Source of the DNA: Augochlora pura
Taxonomy: Eukaryota; Arthropoda; Insecta; Hymenoptera; Halictidae
DNA: 64,000 nt
Assembly (NCBI RefSeq): GCF_028453695.1
Contig: NC_135774.1
Coordinates: 13,082,001-13,146,000, forward strand
Reading direction: 5' to 3'
How positions within the stretch are numbered: the first letter of the stretch is position 1; the number at the start of each line of letters is the position of its first letter. The notes beneath the pieces were generated by a model that worked only from the letters and a program-made list of their open reading frames with translations, had not been told where the DNA came from and did no database searches. The position numbers and the translations under genes are program-made. This document shows, piece after piece, positions 1 through 13,234 of this stretch.

Positions 1-3000
1 CGGGCGACGCTGCGCGCGCCTCCGAGTAAACTTCATCGATAAACATTTGCTTACTAGTAACAATATAATATCGGTCGACGTTTTCACCTGCGTTGTTTAA
101 TTGCACCCTGACACTTTGATAGCCTGCCGGTGGATCGTCTGACGCGGGAACATTGTGTTGTCATCCACGGGTGATCGTCCCTAATAAGCTCGTACGCGCT
201 CGCTGCTATAATAACGCTTTCATTCGCTTCAATCACGCGGCTCCCATCATCGTTCTACGAAAAATTCCGTAGCAGCGACGAACCTGTGCGCGCTAAAAGT
301 AACGGCGGCTTTCGACAGCCGCGGTTTTATCTAAATTGAGGATACAGGAATTTCAGGCAATTTTAGAATCACGAAAACCGAAGCCAGCGATCAACATAAA
401 TTGCCCGTCGTATTATAACTTGCGAAACGCTGTCGTTTGAGGATTTTAAATGTCTGCTCGCAGATTGTTTCGGATAATCGAGGTTTCGTTGCAGCGGCGA
501 CAATAATTTTGCAACTAAACACCACTGACGCGTGTATACAGGGTTTATTAAAGTTATTGTAACTCTGTGAAATAAAAGGGTACATAAGGTCACTTATATT
601 GATTTATTCTTTTATTAAGGATTAATTTGCTGAATTCTGTTCGATAAGGAAATATTTAAATTACGATATATTTTAGGGATGATATATTAAGGGAATACTT
701 AAATTAAGATACAATTTACGTAATTCGATAAGGTTACTTATTGTTAATTTTCTCTGTATATATTGCATAGATATTTCATATGGCAGATACGAGGTATCCA
801 TCACATTAGAATATTAAAACAGGTATCATTATTACTATTTCGAGTTTGAAGAATTATTAAATATTCTTCAGTCATTCTGAAATATAAATAAACAGTGCTT
901 TTCTTAAAATTGTCATTGTTACGTAGTAAAAGAATTCGGAAAGTTCACTCCTTGTTCATTCCTTCGAACGCGCCTCGAAGTCAGAGTGTAACCCTTTCCT
1001 TCCATCGCGTCTCGAAGCGAAGCAGTGTTCAACTCTTTGAATCGACCTCATTGCACCACGATGAAAGTTCGCGCGCTCGCCACTCATTGACTACTCTTCT
1101 TCATTAATAATTTAAATAAACCAACGACGTTTAAATATACTCTCTTAATAATTATAATAAATTGAAAATGAGATAACTTAAATGAGATTACTACGGTTTT
1201 ATCCAATAACTTTTGAAACCGTGAATTCCACAGTCTATTGTTTAAATAAATTTCTGACAAAGATGAGAATTGTAGAATGTTTTTACATTGTTGTAAAATT
1301 GTATTCATGGTTGATCTCGTTAAATTAATTCACATATTCCTTGCATAACTCCCACGTATCATCGAACAGACCGACGAGACACGTTTTCGGTACAAATTCA
1401 GCCTAATTTAAATTCCAGCGAGCAGTTAATTTGCCAATCCCATCGGACGTCGTGGCGCGCCGTCGCGGATGGACAGCATAACCCCGGCCGCGGGTAGATT
1501 AGATTACCGTCTCGGAGACCCCGGCGTTGTTAGTCACTCGTTACGTATCTCAGCCTACCAACGCTCCTCGCGCCTAATATATGCGCGCTCGCTCGGTTAC
1601 CTGCAATACTCGCATTCAGATGCGCCGCTGCGTGCGGTGCGCCTACCTCTCGCCGCGCAACGGGCCGGTTCTCTCTGTCGCCTATCCGCGAATCCTACAC
1701 TTCCTCTCTCCGCCCCGCTTGCAAACGTTGCGCGGATATCGCGGATTCCATACTCATAAGTAACCGCTGTTAACACCTGACCGGCCTCGACAATGGAGGC
1801 CGGCGATCGAATTTACCGCGACAGGGCTCGCGTTTCGCGCGAGCTTCCTTATCGAGTATCTCCACGGTCGTGTACGCCTTCGGGAGACGGTTTATAAACA
1901 GTGAAACGTAAGGAGATATCATAATTAAAATGATTCATTCGGTTTACTATCGCGCGGACATTTAATAACTCCGCTTCACCGAAGGACTGTGGAACTACGA
2001 CGAAATTACGAGATCTTTAAGAATTTTTTTTTAGGAAACCAGTCGCGATTTTGGAATATTATTTACCAGGATTTGTAGGTACATTCTTGGACTAGAAGGC
2101 AGTATTTTTTAAATCATAGTTATTTATGTATTGGATAGAGGAGGATTATGCGAAGCGTACGGTCTTGTATAGACAAGCGAGAAGGAGAGCATAGAAGACT
2201 GCGATGTTTGAGAATTTTTCTGGAAGAAACTAATAGGTTCTCGAAAATCTACGTTACTGTATTTGAAAGACGCTACTTTCTACTAGTTCTCATAATTTTA
2301 AGGATAAAATATGTTGACAAGTGTGAAAGTTGCACAGGCGTCTTGCATGTCCTTCTCCAGGACTATAATAGAGGGCGGAAAACTTGCAACAATTACTTCC
2401 GCGCTGCTTTGCATAAAACGCTACGATTTTTCCCACATGCAACATAGTTGAATGCACAACGAGCCGACGGATCGACGAATTCCAGCTTTCTCTAATTTGC
2501 ATGAATTTTTCCAAATCGGAAACCTCTCAGCAGATCGTATAAACCTATCAGAAAATGACAAACGACTATGAAACGGGACTCAGGCGGAATTCTAATAGAA
2601 ACGTTCGCCCGACATACTGAATATCGCGGCGATTCCCTTTTCAACGGCGGAAGCTCGGCGCTGCCAATAAATAATAAAATTATTGATCAATTAATTAGCG
2701 GCCTGGCTGTCGCGAGGGAAGGGTGGTGAACGCGGTGTACAGGTTTACGGCCCCCCGTAGAAATATTGTCCGCGGGTTTTACTCGCAAATTACCGCTCGT
2801 ACTATCCGGCTTTTTCTTGTCGGGACCGTCCGCCGGACACATTCGCCCGGTATCGTTTTCCAGCGGCGCTCGGTTTACCGTTACGAAACCACGTGCGGCT
2901 GCATTAAATCTCCCGCGAAAAGGGGAAGGAGGAGTGGGGGCAGGAAGACGGACGAGTAGCGATGGGACCAAGAACAATTTGTCGGCTGTGCTTTGATCGA

Positions 3001-4500
3001 CGGAACAATTTTTAAATGGCCATCGTCACGTTAGCATTTGCTTCTTAAATTGTTTCAAAAAGGGACCTCCATTTTAGCATTTTTTGATTATTTAAAAAAT
3101 AATATTTATTGTAAGCTTCTCACATTAAAATTAGTTCAGCGATATTATGTATTGGGGTGTCGTAGATGTTACTTTATTAAAATGTATCGATTCGATTCTT
3201 ATTCGTGAAGTAAACTTTTAGAATTGATTTAATAATTAATATAAATTATTTTGTAATTCACAAATATACAGTTTAATTATTTATTAATTCCACAAGCCAC
3301 TCTACTTCATTTTGAATCCTGTAAGACTCGTGGAATTCTTTATTAAATTAATACAATCTGCTCAATCTCAAATCTGAATTAATAAACCTGGCTTTATAAA
3401 TGTGAATTTATTTAAACTACTCACGCTTTTTATTATAACCATAAGCTTTAATAAAGTAATTTACCGAGTCATTTTTTAAAAAATAGTCTTCACAACTCTG
3501 AATCTTGCACTATAATAATGATTGTCGGATTAATGGTGGAAAATTCATTGTGGAAAATTCATTGTGAAAAATTCATTGTGAAAAATAAAACCCGTGAAAA
3601 CGCATCACCGATTGCACTGATTCGCTCAGCCGTGCGGTTGGTCCCATCGCTAATCGTAAGGTGCGCAGCCACGCAGCCCGGTTGCCCACGCCTCGTGATC
3701 CTTCACTGTGCCTCAACGTCGATATTCAAATCAGCGCCTCCTCCACCCTTTCTTTCCCCGCCGCTGCACACGTCCTCTTTTTACCACCTTTTCGTGCCGT
3801 AATTTACCGTTACAAAAGCCCTCGCCCACGCATTCCTCCCCCCTCCCCCTGTGCGCCGAGGATAATCGACGGATCGATCCGTCGATTCACGATGTGGCAT
3901 TGTGCGGCCGCGCGGGCCCGGCGCGGATCCACCTCCGATCGAGCGCGGCCGGAACGATCCACGTCGATCCGACGTGTGGCAGGTGCCACGGTGACCAGAC
4001 ATTTGCCGTGGAGAAAAAAAATGTCCTCGTCACGATCGACGGAATACCGGCACAGGTAGGAAACCCCTTTCGACGTTGAAGGGACACTGATTAGCACCGT
4101 TTCGTGACCGCTGTCCGAACGATTGGCCGGCTGACTTCGTTCGAACCACCCTCCCCCCTTGTGGCCCCCCGTCTACTTTTTCTTTTCTCGTCGGGCCGAT
4201 GAATCGGGACCGTGAAAAGGGGGCCCGGCGAGCAGGGCTACCTGTTTCATCGGCGGATATTTTGACTCGGACGTCTTCTTAGCGTCGGATTAATGCGAGC
4301 CCGAGCCGGCCATTGTGGTCCGGTCGGAGCGGGCGGAACGATTTTCTTGAGGAGAAAAGCTGGATGCTGTGGAGCTATTCTGTCGGGGATAAACTAATTA
4401 GGTTCTAGTTAGGATGGAGGACCGTGTTTTGGATCGATTTAAGCGGATTAGAGGTGGAAAAGGGGTATTAGGTGTGGTCATTGATAGTTACACGCTTCGA
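1..4500. other. Noncoding stretch, alternating GC-rich and AT-rich blocks
   Basis: GC-rich, CpG-dense blocks lie at about 1-340, 1440-1880, 2620-3000 and 3600-4360, with AT-rich DNA between them (about 600-950 and 3000-3590). At 2665-2702 an A/T cluster with ATAAATAATAAA, TTATTGATC and TTAATTAG resembles homeodomain sites next to a GC-rich block; this is only motif resemblance. Open frames in 3661-4097 are long on both strands (up to 132 codons) but have no domain, overlap each other and are explained by few stops in GC-rich DNA. I see no gene here. Confidence 0.7.
3864..3887. repeat. Perfect 24-bp palindrome
   Basis: The sequence reads AATCGACGGATC then GATCCGTCGATT, an uninterrupted perfect palindrome with no spacer, inside a GC-rich block. 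The adjoining bases (T at 3863, C at 3888) do not extend it. It could be a dimeric protein binding site or a chance product of the GATC/TCGA-rich texture of these blocks (compare CGTCGATCGACG near 8784). Function is unknown. Confidence 0.85.
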
Positions 4501-4598
4501 ATCACTTTCTTTCAAGTGTACGCAAAATTATAGGTGATCACTTTATTTATTTGTATTAATAGCAGACTATAATAGTTATAATATGTTATTAATGTACT

Positions 4599-4711
4599 AT
4601 ATTAATAGTGTATTAGTAGTAATTAATATAATATATTAATAGTATATTAGTAGTAATTAATATAATATATTAATAGTATATTAGTAGTAATTAATATAAT
4701 ATATTAATATA
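4599..4711. repeat. 34-bp AT-only tandem repeat, about 3.3 copies
   Basis: Unit starts fall at 4599, 4633 and 4667, with a partial copy from 4701. The unit begins ATATTAATAGTATATTAG and ends AATTAATATAAT. The copies differ by only about one base, so the array is young compared with the decayed arrays elsewhere in the window. ACTATAATAG motifs lie on both sides (4566 and 4715). Confidence 0.9.
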
Positions 4712-4944
4712 GTAAACTATAATAGTAGACTGGAATTTTATGCAAAATATACGTTTTCTAAGACATGGAGGAATTAATATTTTTTTTAATAATTTTATTA
4801 AATCAACGACGCTGCAATAGTATTTTTAAAATATTCTAGCACCAATTGTTAGACTGTGGATCTGTATTGGAAAGAAGAACTGTCTAGATTAATTATTAAT
4901 AATAGGAGTTTAATTAAAAATTGAAATTAAATAAAAAAAAATCG

Positions 4945-5200
4945 TTGCTAAAGAAAACAGTCTCCCCTTTTAAACGAGCTAAAGAACATAGTGCTACGAT
5001 TTTTCCTCGCCACCCTATGGCTATCTAAAAGTATGCCACAGCGGTCTAACGTCAAACTTTCGAGAACTCCGTGTAGAAAAATGAAAGATTCGACGAAATT
5101 CAATGGGCCGTAACATTGTTGCAGCCGATCGTATCGCCGTGGTCCTGGGCTCATTTTAAACAGCAAAGTCTCAACTTTCCACACCGATAAATTATAATAC
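4945..5200. repeat. Family A repeat relics, one direct and one inverted unit
   Basis: Near 4950-5010 the order of motifs AGTCTCC, CCTTTTAAACGAGC, then GCTACGATTTTT matches the family A core seen at 42150-42200 and 51500-51560. Near 5145-5200 the same core appears in reverse complement (GGGCTCATTTTAAA then AAAGTCTCAAC). The inverted match is weaker than the direct one. The two units are about 200 bp apart, the family's usual spacing. Confidence 0.6.
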
Positions 5201-5774
5201 TTCAACCTAGAACCACAGCACCCTACCAGCCGCACTTTCTCCGACGTACGCTGCTCGTCAAAAATTCGACTCAGCAGTCTCCGAATAAATTGATTGTTAC
5301 AGCTTGCGCGAGCTAATGCTAAATTCGAGTCGTCTTGCGTCCGTTTTGTCCCAGATACGGAAAGATCGGTGTGACTACCGTGACCGGGAAACGTACTGTT
5401 AGGCGAATCGAATTTCACGGGGCGAGAGTCGTTAAAGCCGCGCGCGGTTAACGAGAAAGACGCCGCGGTGCGACTTCTGGTGTCTGGTCTCGACGCGGGG
5501 TTTTCTGCTTGGCGTCGCCGTCGCCGCCCTCGTTCGTCACTTAACGACCGACTCTGCCACACCTGTAGAGCCGCGCGGACCCACGGAGGAGACGGAAGAC
5601 TTCCGGTAGTGTGGCGGCAAACGATACAAGCGAAACTCGTCGCGGTCGTTAAACGCCACGCAAATCCATTCACTCCGCGTGGCGCAAGGGTTCATTCAAG
5701 CTCGTACGCCGGCCGCCCACGTGTCGTTATTTGCATAGATCCGCGCGCCGGCTTATGAACCGCGCTCTCCTCCG

Positions 5775-5795
5775 CTCTCTCTCTCTCTCTCTCTC
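5775..5795. repeat. (CT)n microsatellite
   Basis: An uninterrupted 21-bp CT run within a GC-rich block. Confidence 0.95.
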
Positions 5796-7408
5796 GGCGC
5801 GTTCTCCTCGGCGCGCGAGCAGGAGTTTACACGCGGCCCTAACATTTACCAATGGCTGCTCGGCCGCGGAGCTCGATCCGGACGACACGAGCACGCGAAA
5901 AGCCGAGCCTCGCGGATATTTACATACTAGATTCGCTATCGGCCGAGAGGCCTACGATCGACGATAGGGTACAGGGACGGCCCTAAGGGGACGCCCTTCG
6001 GATACCCGTTCATCGTTCTCGAAAACCTACGTTCTTTTATATGGTGGCTAAGTCAGGTAATATAGTATAGTCGATTACTATGGTGCAGCTGATTACTGTG
6101 CTTTCTCTCTATTTTCAGGCATAATTAATATTTTATATTGTTGAAATATTGAGTTGTTGTTGTTTGTTAAAATTAAACATGTCAAAGGCGGAAGTTAGTA
6201 ATACATCATAAATATTATTTTAATTCTTAGATACTGAATAAGCTTAAAAAATTCTAAAGGGATGAAGATCAATATTTAGGAGAATAAATCGTTCCAAGTA
6301 AGATAATACAATGCTAATTGTATTGATAAAGTTATGGAAGGAGAAATTATTAATTAGGATGTTTGCTTTTAGTTTTAATTTCTCGATGCGTTAGTTACTG
6401 TGTACAGTAAGTAGATGTGCTGTTTACTATAGGATAGACCTGCATAACCTCAAATCTCAAATAATCTGCTTTATATTCTTAAAGAGAAGAAATGTAAATC
6501 ATTTAGTTACAAAACAATTAATAGAAAGATTAAATATATCTAATTAAATATATGTAATCCTTTAGAAAACTATGGGACACCGTTTTAAGGTATATTCTTA
6601 TTGAAATTATACAAAATGTCCAGAAAGGTATATACCGAACCGCGTACTATTTATTAAAATATATATTAGGAATTTTACTAAAACATAAGTAGTAATTTTA
6701 CTAAAATTCCTCCCATTATAAAAATGCAGTCTTTCATTGCCAAATAAATAGTAATCGATTTCTGTTAAATATTCCACTTGCATTAGAAATAATACTAACT
6801 GCATTCTAAATGCATCCCCAAAATTGATCTTCCATTTGCATTATATCTTCACAAACCATCGCTTACACAATGCTTATACCTTTCCAACAAAGCATTTTCT
6901 TAAACAAGCTCACATAAACATTTATTAACAATTTCACCTAGGTAACACAAAGCATAAATTCATTCCCACCCTTTCCACTCACTCTGTACAAACTCCAATG
7001 AATAATGTTCGAAGTATAATTAACCGCACACGTTTCAGTGCGTCGCTTTTTCACCCGACCAACGTTAAGTGAAATCAATATTCAAACCTAAAAACGTCAG
7101 CCACCATTCAACTTGAGAAATGCAAGGAGACGCGGGAGATGAGCATGCGAGGCACCGTCGCAGCGTGTGCGGCCCTGACCACGGGAACTCTCCCTCGTAA
7201 TCTCGGCGGGCACAAAACCGATATTCCCCGTGGCACGTGAGCCACGTAGTTGCGCCTCGTGCGAATAGCTCGTTTAGATGTTAATAGAAAAGTGCCGTGG
7301 TTATGTCATAGCCGGCTCGCGACGTTTCAGGCATTAAGCCGGCTGACTTCGAAATTCCTATTGTGACATTAAACCGTCGACGTTCCCTTGTCCGCGTGTG
7401 AGATAGGT

Positions 7409-7433
7409 CCTCCTCCTCCACCTCCTCCCCCTC
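7409..7433. repeat. Imperfect (CCT)n run
   Basis: Pyrimidine run of CCT units with one A interruption, giving a poly-Gly string in one reverse frame. Confidence 0.85.
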
Positions 7434-9204
7434 TTGCGACGCATAATAACCCGACCGGGGCCGGCGACACGTGAATCGAGTTAATTTTCGCCGGTGTAAA
7501 TAAAACGTTTAGGAGAGGAGAACGTTTGCCCCTTTTAAACGGCCGGCAGCGCACGCGAATCGCGCGCGGGAGAACCGCGGCTGATTTACGAGTGCCTAAT
7601 ACGATGCAACCGATCGTGAATTACATTCCTTTATCGCCGAGGCGCGCTCTATAACGCGTTGCCCGGCACACGAACATTCAGGTTGAAAACTCGCGAGATC
7701 TGCTCCATAACAGAGGTAAACGAGTCGTTGTAAGGCGACCGCTGCGCTCCGGCAAAACAGGTATACTGTTAGCAATTTATCAGACTGAACTGTCACGCTA
7801 CTTATCTGCCCCTGCTTTCTACGTCGCGAAGGCTCTCTATGCCCTATCAGAAACGGCTCCGAAATCCGTATTCAAGCGAACTCTTCCGCTTCCCGGCTTG
7901 CTGGACGGGATGCTGTTTCGCGCGTCGCTCTCACGCGAGAGGATCAGAGAGAATTTTTTCTTGTCTAGCATAAATGTTATTCTATGATCTGTTCTTCTGC
8001 GACTTTGCGTCATTTGTATGGGCAAAATACAGGTCGTGTTTTTTTAATACTTTTAAGGTGGTTTTTGGAAAACTACTTGTCGGATTACATTGTTCTCGAT
8101 GTAAGTAACAAATATTGATATTTATGCAATTTATTAAATCAGATCGATGTTCTCAGATTTCATTAATACTAAATTTTTATACGGCGACTCTGAAAGAATT
8201 TTTATATTATTTATGGCTGTACTTAATAAATTGTCAATGATGTAAATGTTGCATAAATGGACTCATGTCACGTGCAAACTAGCTTCAAATATAAAATAGC
8301 ATTGTACTTCTATTTCTGACATCAAAGAAGAGTGATCTTATGCAAGAAAACCAAAAATCAATCTAATACTAAAAAAATATTTTAAAAAGCTGCAGGACAA
8401 CAGCCAATTATATTAATTATTATATTCAACCCTTTTACTTTCTATCAAATAATCTCGTGCACACGAGACAAAAATATCAAACCTGTTCACTGCAATTTCG
8501 ACGCATAAGTTACAAAATTATTACAAAACCTAACACTTGCCAAATTCCAAAAGAAAACAGAAAAGTAAATGAAAATATCAGCTATTAAAGATATCAATAA
8601 AACATTAGTAATATGGTTAAACACTGTAATCGCTATAATTATTAGAATCGCCCGGCATTCGATCGCAGAAGCTGCGAACAGTCACGCGCGCCGCGTTAAT
8701 TCAGTGGATCTGTCGAACGGCGAACACCTCGCTCGAGATCCGCGGGATACCGAATCGATTAATCGTCGCGGATCGCTTAATCGTCGATCGACGGATCGAC
8801 GAGCGGCGGCGGAGGCGTATTTACGATCGCTGGGTTGTCGCAATTCCCTGTGCGCGTCTCCGCGGCGCGAAATTCCTCGGCCGCGCGGCTCGCGGCTACG
8901 GCGCTGCGGCCGGTCTCTGGTGACCCGCGACAGCTGGGAGGAGCGTGCTGCGAGGCGAGCCGGCCGCTGATTGGCCCGGCCGTGGTGCACCGTAGCCGGT
9001 AGACACCGAGATAATTATCCCGGCGCGATAAATTAGCCCGGTGTGTGTCACCCATCGCGTGAAACCTGTCCCCGGACGGCTGTCCGGTCTGCGGGATTTC
9101 GCGCCGACCAATCGACGCGCTCGAACGGCTCGAACCGGTCGAGATACGTCGACCGATCTGAACTTTATCGATTTATAACGTCGCCGGGGACCGGCGCGGA
9201 AAAC

Positions 9205-9219
9205 GAGAGAGAGAGAGAG
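9205..9219. repeat. Short (GA)n microsatellite
   Basis: 15-bp GA run in a GC-rich block. Confidence 0.9.
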
Positions 9220-9749
9220 GCGCGAGGAGCGAGGTAACGGGAGGCGAGGAGAGGAGCGTGTAAAAGCCGCGCTACCGAGAAACCGTGCTCGCCCGAGGAA
9301 TCTCGAGCGGGGAAACGAAATGCCTGGACCGATAGATCATTCCCTGGTTAGAGCGGTGCCGGAGATCTATGGGTCGGGGACACGCGGCTCGTTTTCGAGT
9401 AATTGGCGCGTGCTATGAGGGATCGAGCCTCTCCGCGATTCAGATTCTTTCGTAATTGACCGGCTCGGTGCCTCGCCGCTGAACCCGTCCGCCACGTTTT
9501 AAATCGCCGGTTGTTTATTTAGCCTCGGCGGCCGCGGAGACAGCGCCGGTATAATGAACGCCGGGAATGATTTAGGTCGGGGGTGGCTTTAATGCTTTCG
9601 ACGATCCTCGATTTTAGCATCGCTTTTCGTTCGACCAGTCGTACTCGGTCTATAAATTCAATGAAATTTTCGTTGCGCAACTTGCTGTTCCAGCGCGCAT
9701 AAATGAAATAACAATTTCTATACCAAATCAAAATTATTCGAATTAATTT

Positions 9750-9823
9750 CAAGAAATAAGGGCTGGTATAAAAATTGAATTAAATACAAGAAATAAAGGC
9801 TAGTATAAAAATTAATTTTTACC
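9750..9823. repeat. 37-bp tandem duplication
   Basis: Copies start at CAAGAAATAA in 9750 and 9787, and both continue through GGCTRGTATAAAAATT. About 32 of 37 positions agree. Confidence 0.8.
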
Positions 9824-11639
9824 GTGATAATTTCAATAAGCTCTAAATAAAATTATTTACTATCATCAGTTACTCAAAACTATTTTACTCAGCTCAAATT
9901 ATTATAAATGCAGACGTATGATAAAAATTAAAACAGCAATTTTATCATCGCTCACATATTACTGCAAACTTAATAACAGTACTTTTATTAACTTCTTTTC
10001 GGTTCCAATTTAACCAATAAATTTGTATCACCAACCAATGAATTTCTATCACCAACCAATGATTAAACCTAAAGATCCTTAAACGACTTCAGCCATATAG
10101 AAACGTTTAAATTCCACGCTGCCGCGAAACGCGCACACGATGATCAATCGCTTCCATTTTCGATCTAAATTTAACGTTCGTAGTGCTTCGCTCCGCGTTA
10201 CGTACCGTTCCGATCGGATCGACGGGATCAAGATCCTCCGTGGATCATCGTGGCAGCAGGAATTCGACACGCGGCCATGCAGGAGATTCTTTCTGTCACG
10301 CGATACGAAGAAGAAACTCGCGCGCGCGCTGCGGTACGCTCGACGAATTATCAAACCGACGTCTAAAGTTCTACGGGGCAAGTGTGTCCGTCAGCGGGAA
10401 GTTCCTTCGAACGATGGCTGCGTTTTCATGAAAATTTACTGTCAGGCGCGCCGGTAAGAAGATACGCGTAACGCGGTTTATACAGATTTAGATACGGGAC
10501 AGAGAAACTCCGTGGATAAATGACGTTCTTCTTTCCCTTGTTCGATGATTTTAGGAAACGCGATTCCGCGTGGCAGTGATTTCGCTCGAGGATCGTTATC
10601 GTCGAGGCACGTGTCAAGATGGCGTTGCACAAGGTGCATAACGTTCGCTGTTCTGCATACTGGGTGACAATGTTGCTTATTCGACGTTATTGCCATTTTT
10701 TAAATTGCTCCTTTACAAAAATTATTATTTCCTTCTATTTTTAATCTTAACTACGTTTTTACATTTTGACAAATTGTGGCAATTTGTACATTTATTTGAG
10801 TAAATTTTCATTTACCTAAACTGTTTTATAAATGACAAAACGAGCAAACAATTTCTTCAACTGGAAGACTAATTAAATACGTTAATTAAATAGTAATTGT
10901 AACAGCTAATGAATATTAAATAGTAATAGTAAAATAGATAATAAATATTAAATAGTAACAGTAATAAATAATAATAACAAAATTGATAATAAGTAAATAA
11001 AATAAATATATAGAAATAACTGAAACTAACTTAAATTGGACTTTATGAGACTTTCTTATTGAAAAAGAGCATTAAAGTCTCCAGAAATCACGGATTCCAC
11101 AAGAATAAAATTATATTAAAATTTAATCGTCTGTAACGTAAGAAATGAAGAAGTTCAGGCTATACCAACGTTATCGAGCCACCCTGTACATACGGCATAG
11201 TAATCCGCGACGTCCGCGGTGCAACGCACAGCACCACGGCATCGTAATCTTCCACAGTCGTTCGTACAACGTTGCCCGTTGCATATATATTCAAATCGTC
11301 GCGCGGAGTTCCCGCAATAGCAACGACGATATAAATATTTCCGCGCGCGTTAATATTGGGATAATAAAATCCCAATGTCGACGCCGAGGGAAAACTTTCT
11401 TCTATTTCACGGAGAAGATACCAATAAGATCGGGTCTCGGACGTTTACGGCTGGAATGGATCGGAAAAGTTGCGCGAACCTGTTGTCGATCGGCGATGAA
11501 AGTTCCGACGGTGATTTTACGATGGAAGCGTCCGGATGGGATGTAAACTAGTCCGAACAACCCGTGGATGTGGTTCTTGAACGCTGCGCCGATTTACGGG
11601 ACGATTACTATGTTGTTAGATGCGGGACTGATATGGGAG

Positions 11640-12340
11640 ATTTTAATTGGGAGATGAAAATGTAGGGAAAATTAATTTCATTGAAATAAATAAATTTAGT
11701 GAAGAAGAGAGGTTGATATTACTGTAATAATATTAAAATTTGATTAGCAGAACTGAAACAATTTTTATAACATAGTAAAAGGGTTGATCAGACAAAAGAT
11801 CAGATAGTTTTTATCAATAATAAAACAGAAAAATTTATATCGTTGTCTTAATATTACAATGAGATTAACAGAGGTGGGACAATTTTTGTAAATGCTAAAG
11901 CAGAAGGGTCAAGATATCGCTCTAACAATATTAAAATAAGATAAGCAGAAGTGAAACAATTTTTATAACAAAGTAAAAGAGTTGATTAGACAAAAGGGCA
12001 CACAATTTTTATCGATAATGAAATAGAAAAATTTATATCGTTGTCTTAATATTAAAATGAGATTAACAGAGTCCAAGCAATTTTTGTGAATGCTAAAGCA
12101 AAAGGGTTGATATCGCTCTAACAATATGAAAATAAAATTAGCACAGATGAAACAATTTTTATAACAAAGTAAAAGGATTGATCTAACAACATATCAGTCA
12201 ATTTTTATAAATAATAAAAGGGTTCACAATATTAAAATAACATCAACGGAGACAAGTTGCTGTAACTAACGAATTAAAAGTCCGACATCGCTCTAAAAAT
12301 ATTAAAATTAGAACAACAGAAGCACACCAATTTCTGTAAA
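11640..12340. repeat. Family C tandem array, about 197-bp unit
   Basis: GATTAGCAGAACTGAAAC at 11742 recurs as GATAAGCAGAAGTGAAAC at 11940 and AATTAGCACAGATGAAAC at 12136, so the period is 196-198 bp over about three units. The linked motifs TTATATCGTTGTCTTAAT (about 11836 and 12035) and ATATCGCTCTAACAATAT (about 11914 and 12111) keep the same spacing. Within each unit ACAATTTTTRTAA recurs every 60-78 bp, so the unit was probably built from three shorter ones. The last unit, near 12300, is shortened. Confidence 0.9.
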
Positions 12341-13045
12341 CGAGTTTTCTACGCTACGTCGCAGCTTTCGATCGAATATTAGAACCGGATACAAGAGACT
12401 CGCGTACAATATGGAGGAAATAAGGCTACTCTTTGTGGGCTCGAATAATAGCAGCAGAAGGACGATCGGATCTTGTATGTCAATTATCGGCATCGATGGT
12501 TAACGGTTCCCTCCACCCATAGCTGTCTGTTATTCTGTTATTCGAGGGCCCAGGAAGTTCCTCCCACAACGGGTTCATATTAATATTTCCCTCCCCCGCC
12601 GTGGCGCCCTAAATTCTGACCGAGTTTTACGAGCCACCATAGAGAGCATCGAGAGTGGAATCTTTTCGCGAGCCGGCTGCTCCTTAGCGGGACTCCTTGC
12701 GTCTGCGGCTTCCGGTCCGGAAGAGCACGGTAAAAATAGGGCTAGGACGAGCCCGACGTCCCGTTACGAGCCTCTGAAAAGAATTTGATCGCTGAGTGAC
12801 ACGTAGCTGCGCAAAGGGGTACCGTTGGCGCACCGTTTACCAAACATTGCAATCGCCATAGGCACATTTTTCGCATTCGATTTTTGACCATGGCATTTTT
12901 CTGAGTTGATATTGTGATCGACTAGTATTACTTTTCAATTATTGAAATGCCTTTATGCGTCCCTTTCACGCAGAAAGTATTATTTAATTTTAAATAGAGG
13001 CATTTTTGTTACTTCATATAGTACACAATTTTTTAACACTGTCAA

Positions 13046-13234
13046 CCCTTTGCACTCCAGGTCATTTTAAGCCTAGATCTAAAATAGCTATTTTAACCAG
13101 CTGCATTTCCATTTTATATAACTTAGTACAATTTATGAATATGAAATTGAGTTACGCTTCTAGCAATCTTTTAAATAGAAGAGTCTTTAATAATGTCAAA
13201 ATTATTTTGAAAATGATATAACGATTTATAAGGG
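13046..13234. mobile_element. piggyBac-type TTAA miniature element, copy 1
   Basis: The left end is CCCTTTGCACTCC preceded by TCAA (a decayed TTAA); the right end is AAGGG followed by TTAA at 13235-13238. Interior blocks match the element at 39895-40134 in order: GCTATTTTAACCAG, CATTTTATATAAC, TTTATGAATATGAAATTGA. TTAA targets and CCCTTTG-type ends are known features of piggyBac-family elements. It has no coding capacity, so it is non-autonomous, and the right inverted repeat is badly eroded. Confidence 0.65.

Larger units (their letters stand above)
4501..7030. other. Noncoding stretch with repeats and one GC-rich block
   Basis: AT-rich DNA at 4500-4940 holds a 34-bp tandem repeat, followed by family A relics (4945-5200), a GC-rich block at about 5220-6010 and AT-rich DNA to 7020. 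The longest reverse open frame here (4948-5673, 241 codons) begins in the GC-rich block and ends inside the family A unit. Its protein has no recognised domain, and the change of composition midway argues against a real exon. 6050-7020 holds nothing I can name. Confidence 0.7.
7031..10080. other. Noncoding stretch, two GC-rich blocks
   Basis: GC-rich blocks lie at about 7030-7960 and 8650-9560, with AT-rich DNA at 8040-8640 and 9700-10080. The block at 8650-9000 is unusually rich in CGAT, TCGA and AATCGTCG motifs, with TTAATCGTCG repeated at 8758 and 8777. Open frames on both strands (8569-8970 forward, 8682-9111 reverse) are composed almost wholly of Arg, Ser, Ala and Gly and overlap antisense, the signature of stop-poor GC-rich DNA. 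No gene is supported. Confidence 0.7.

Noticed and set aside
3708..4079. Forward frame ending just after a possible splice donor (CAGGTAGG near 4054)
   Set aside because: Another equally long frame overlaps it on the same strand and one on the opposite strand; the peptide matched no family I know and no partner acceptor or exon was found.
4948..5673. Reverse-strand open frame of 241 codons
   Set aside because: It starts in a GC-rich block, ends inside a family A repeat, has no recognisable domain, and changes composition at the block edge.
10861..10880. TGGAAGACTAATTAA resembling the start of mir-7
   Set aside because: The match fails after the first nine bases and there is no hairpin. I also looked for several other conserved insect microRNA seeds and found none with an extended match.
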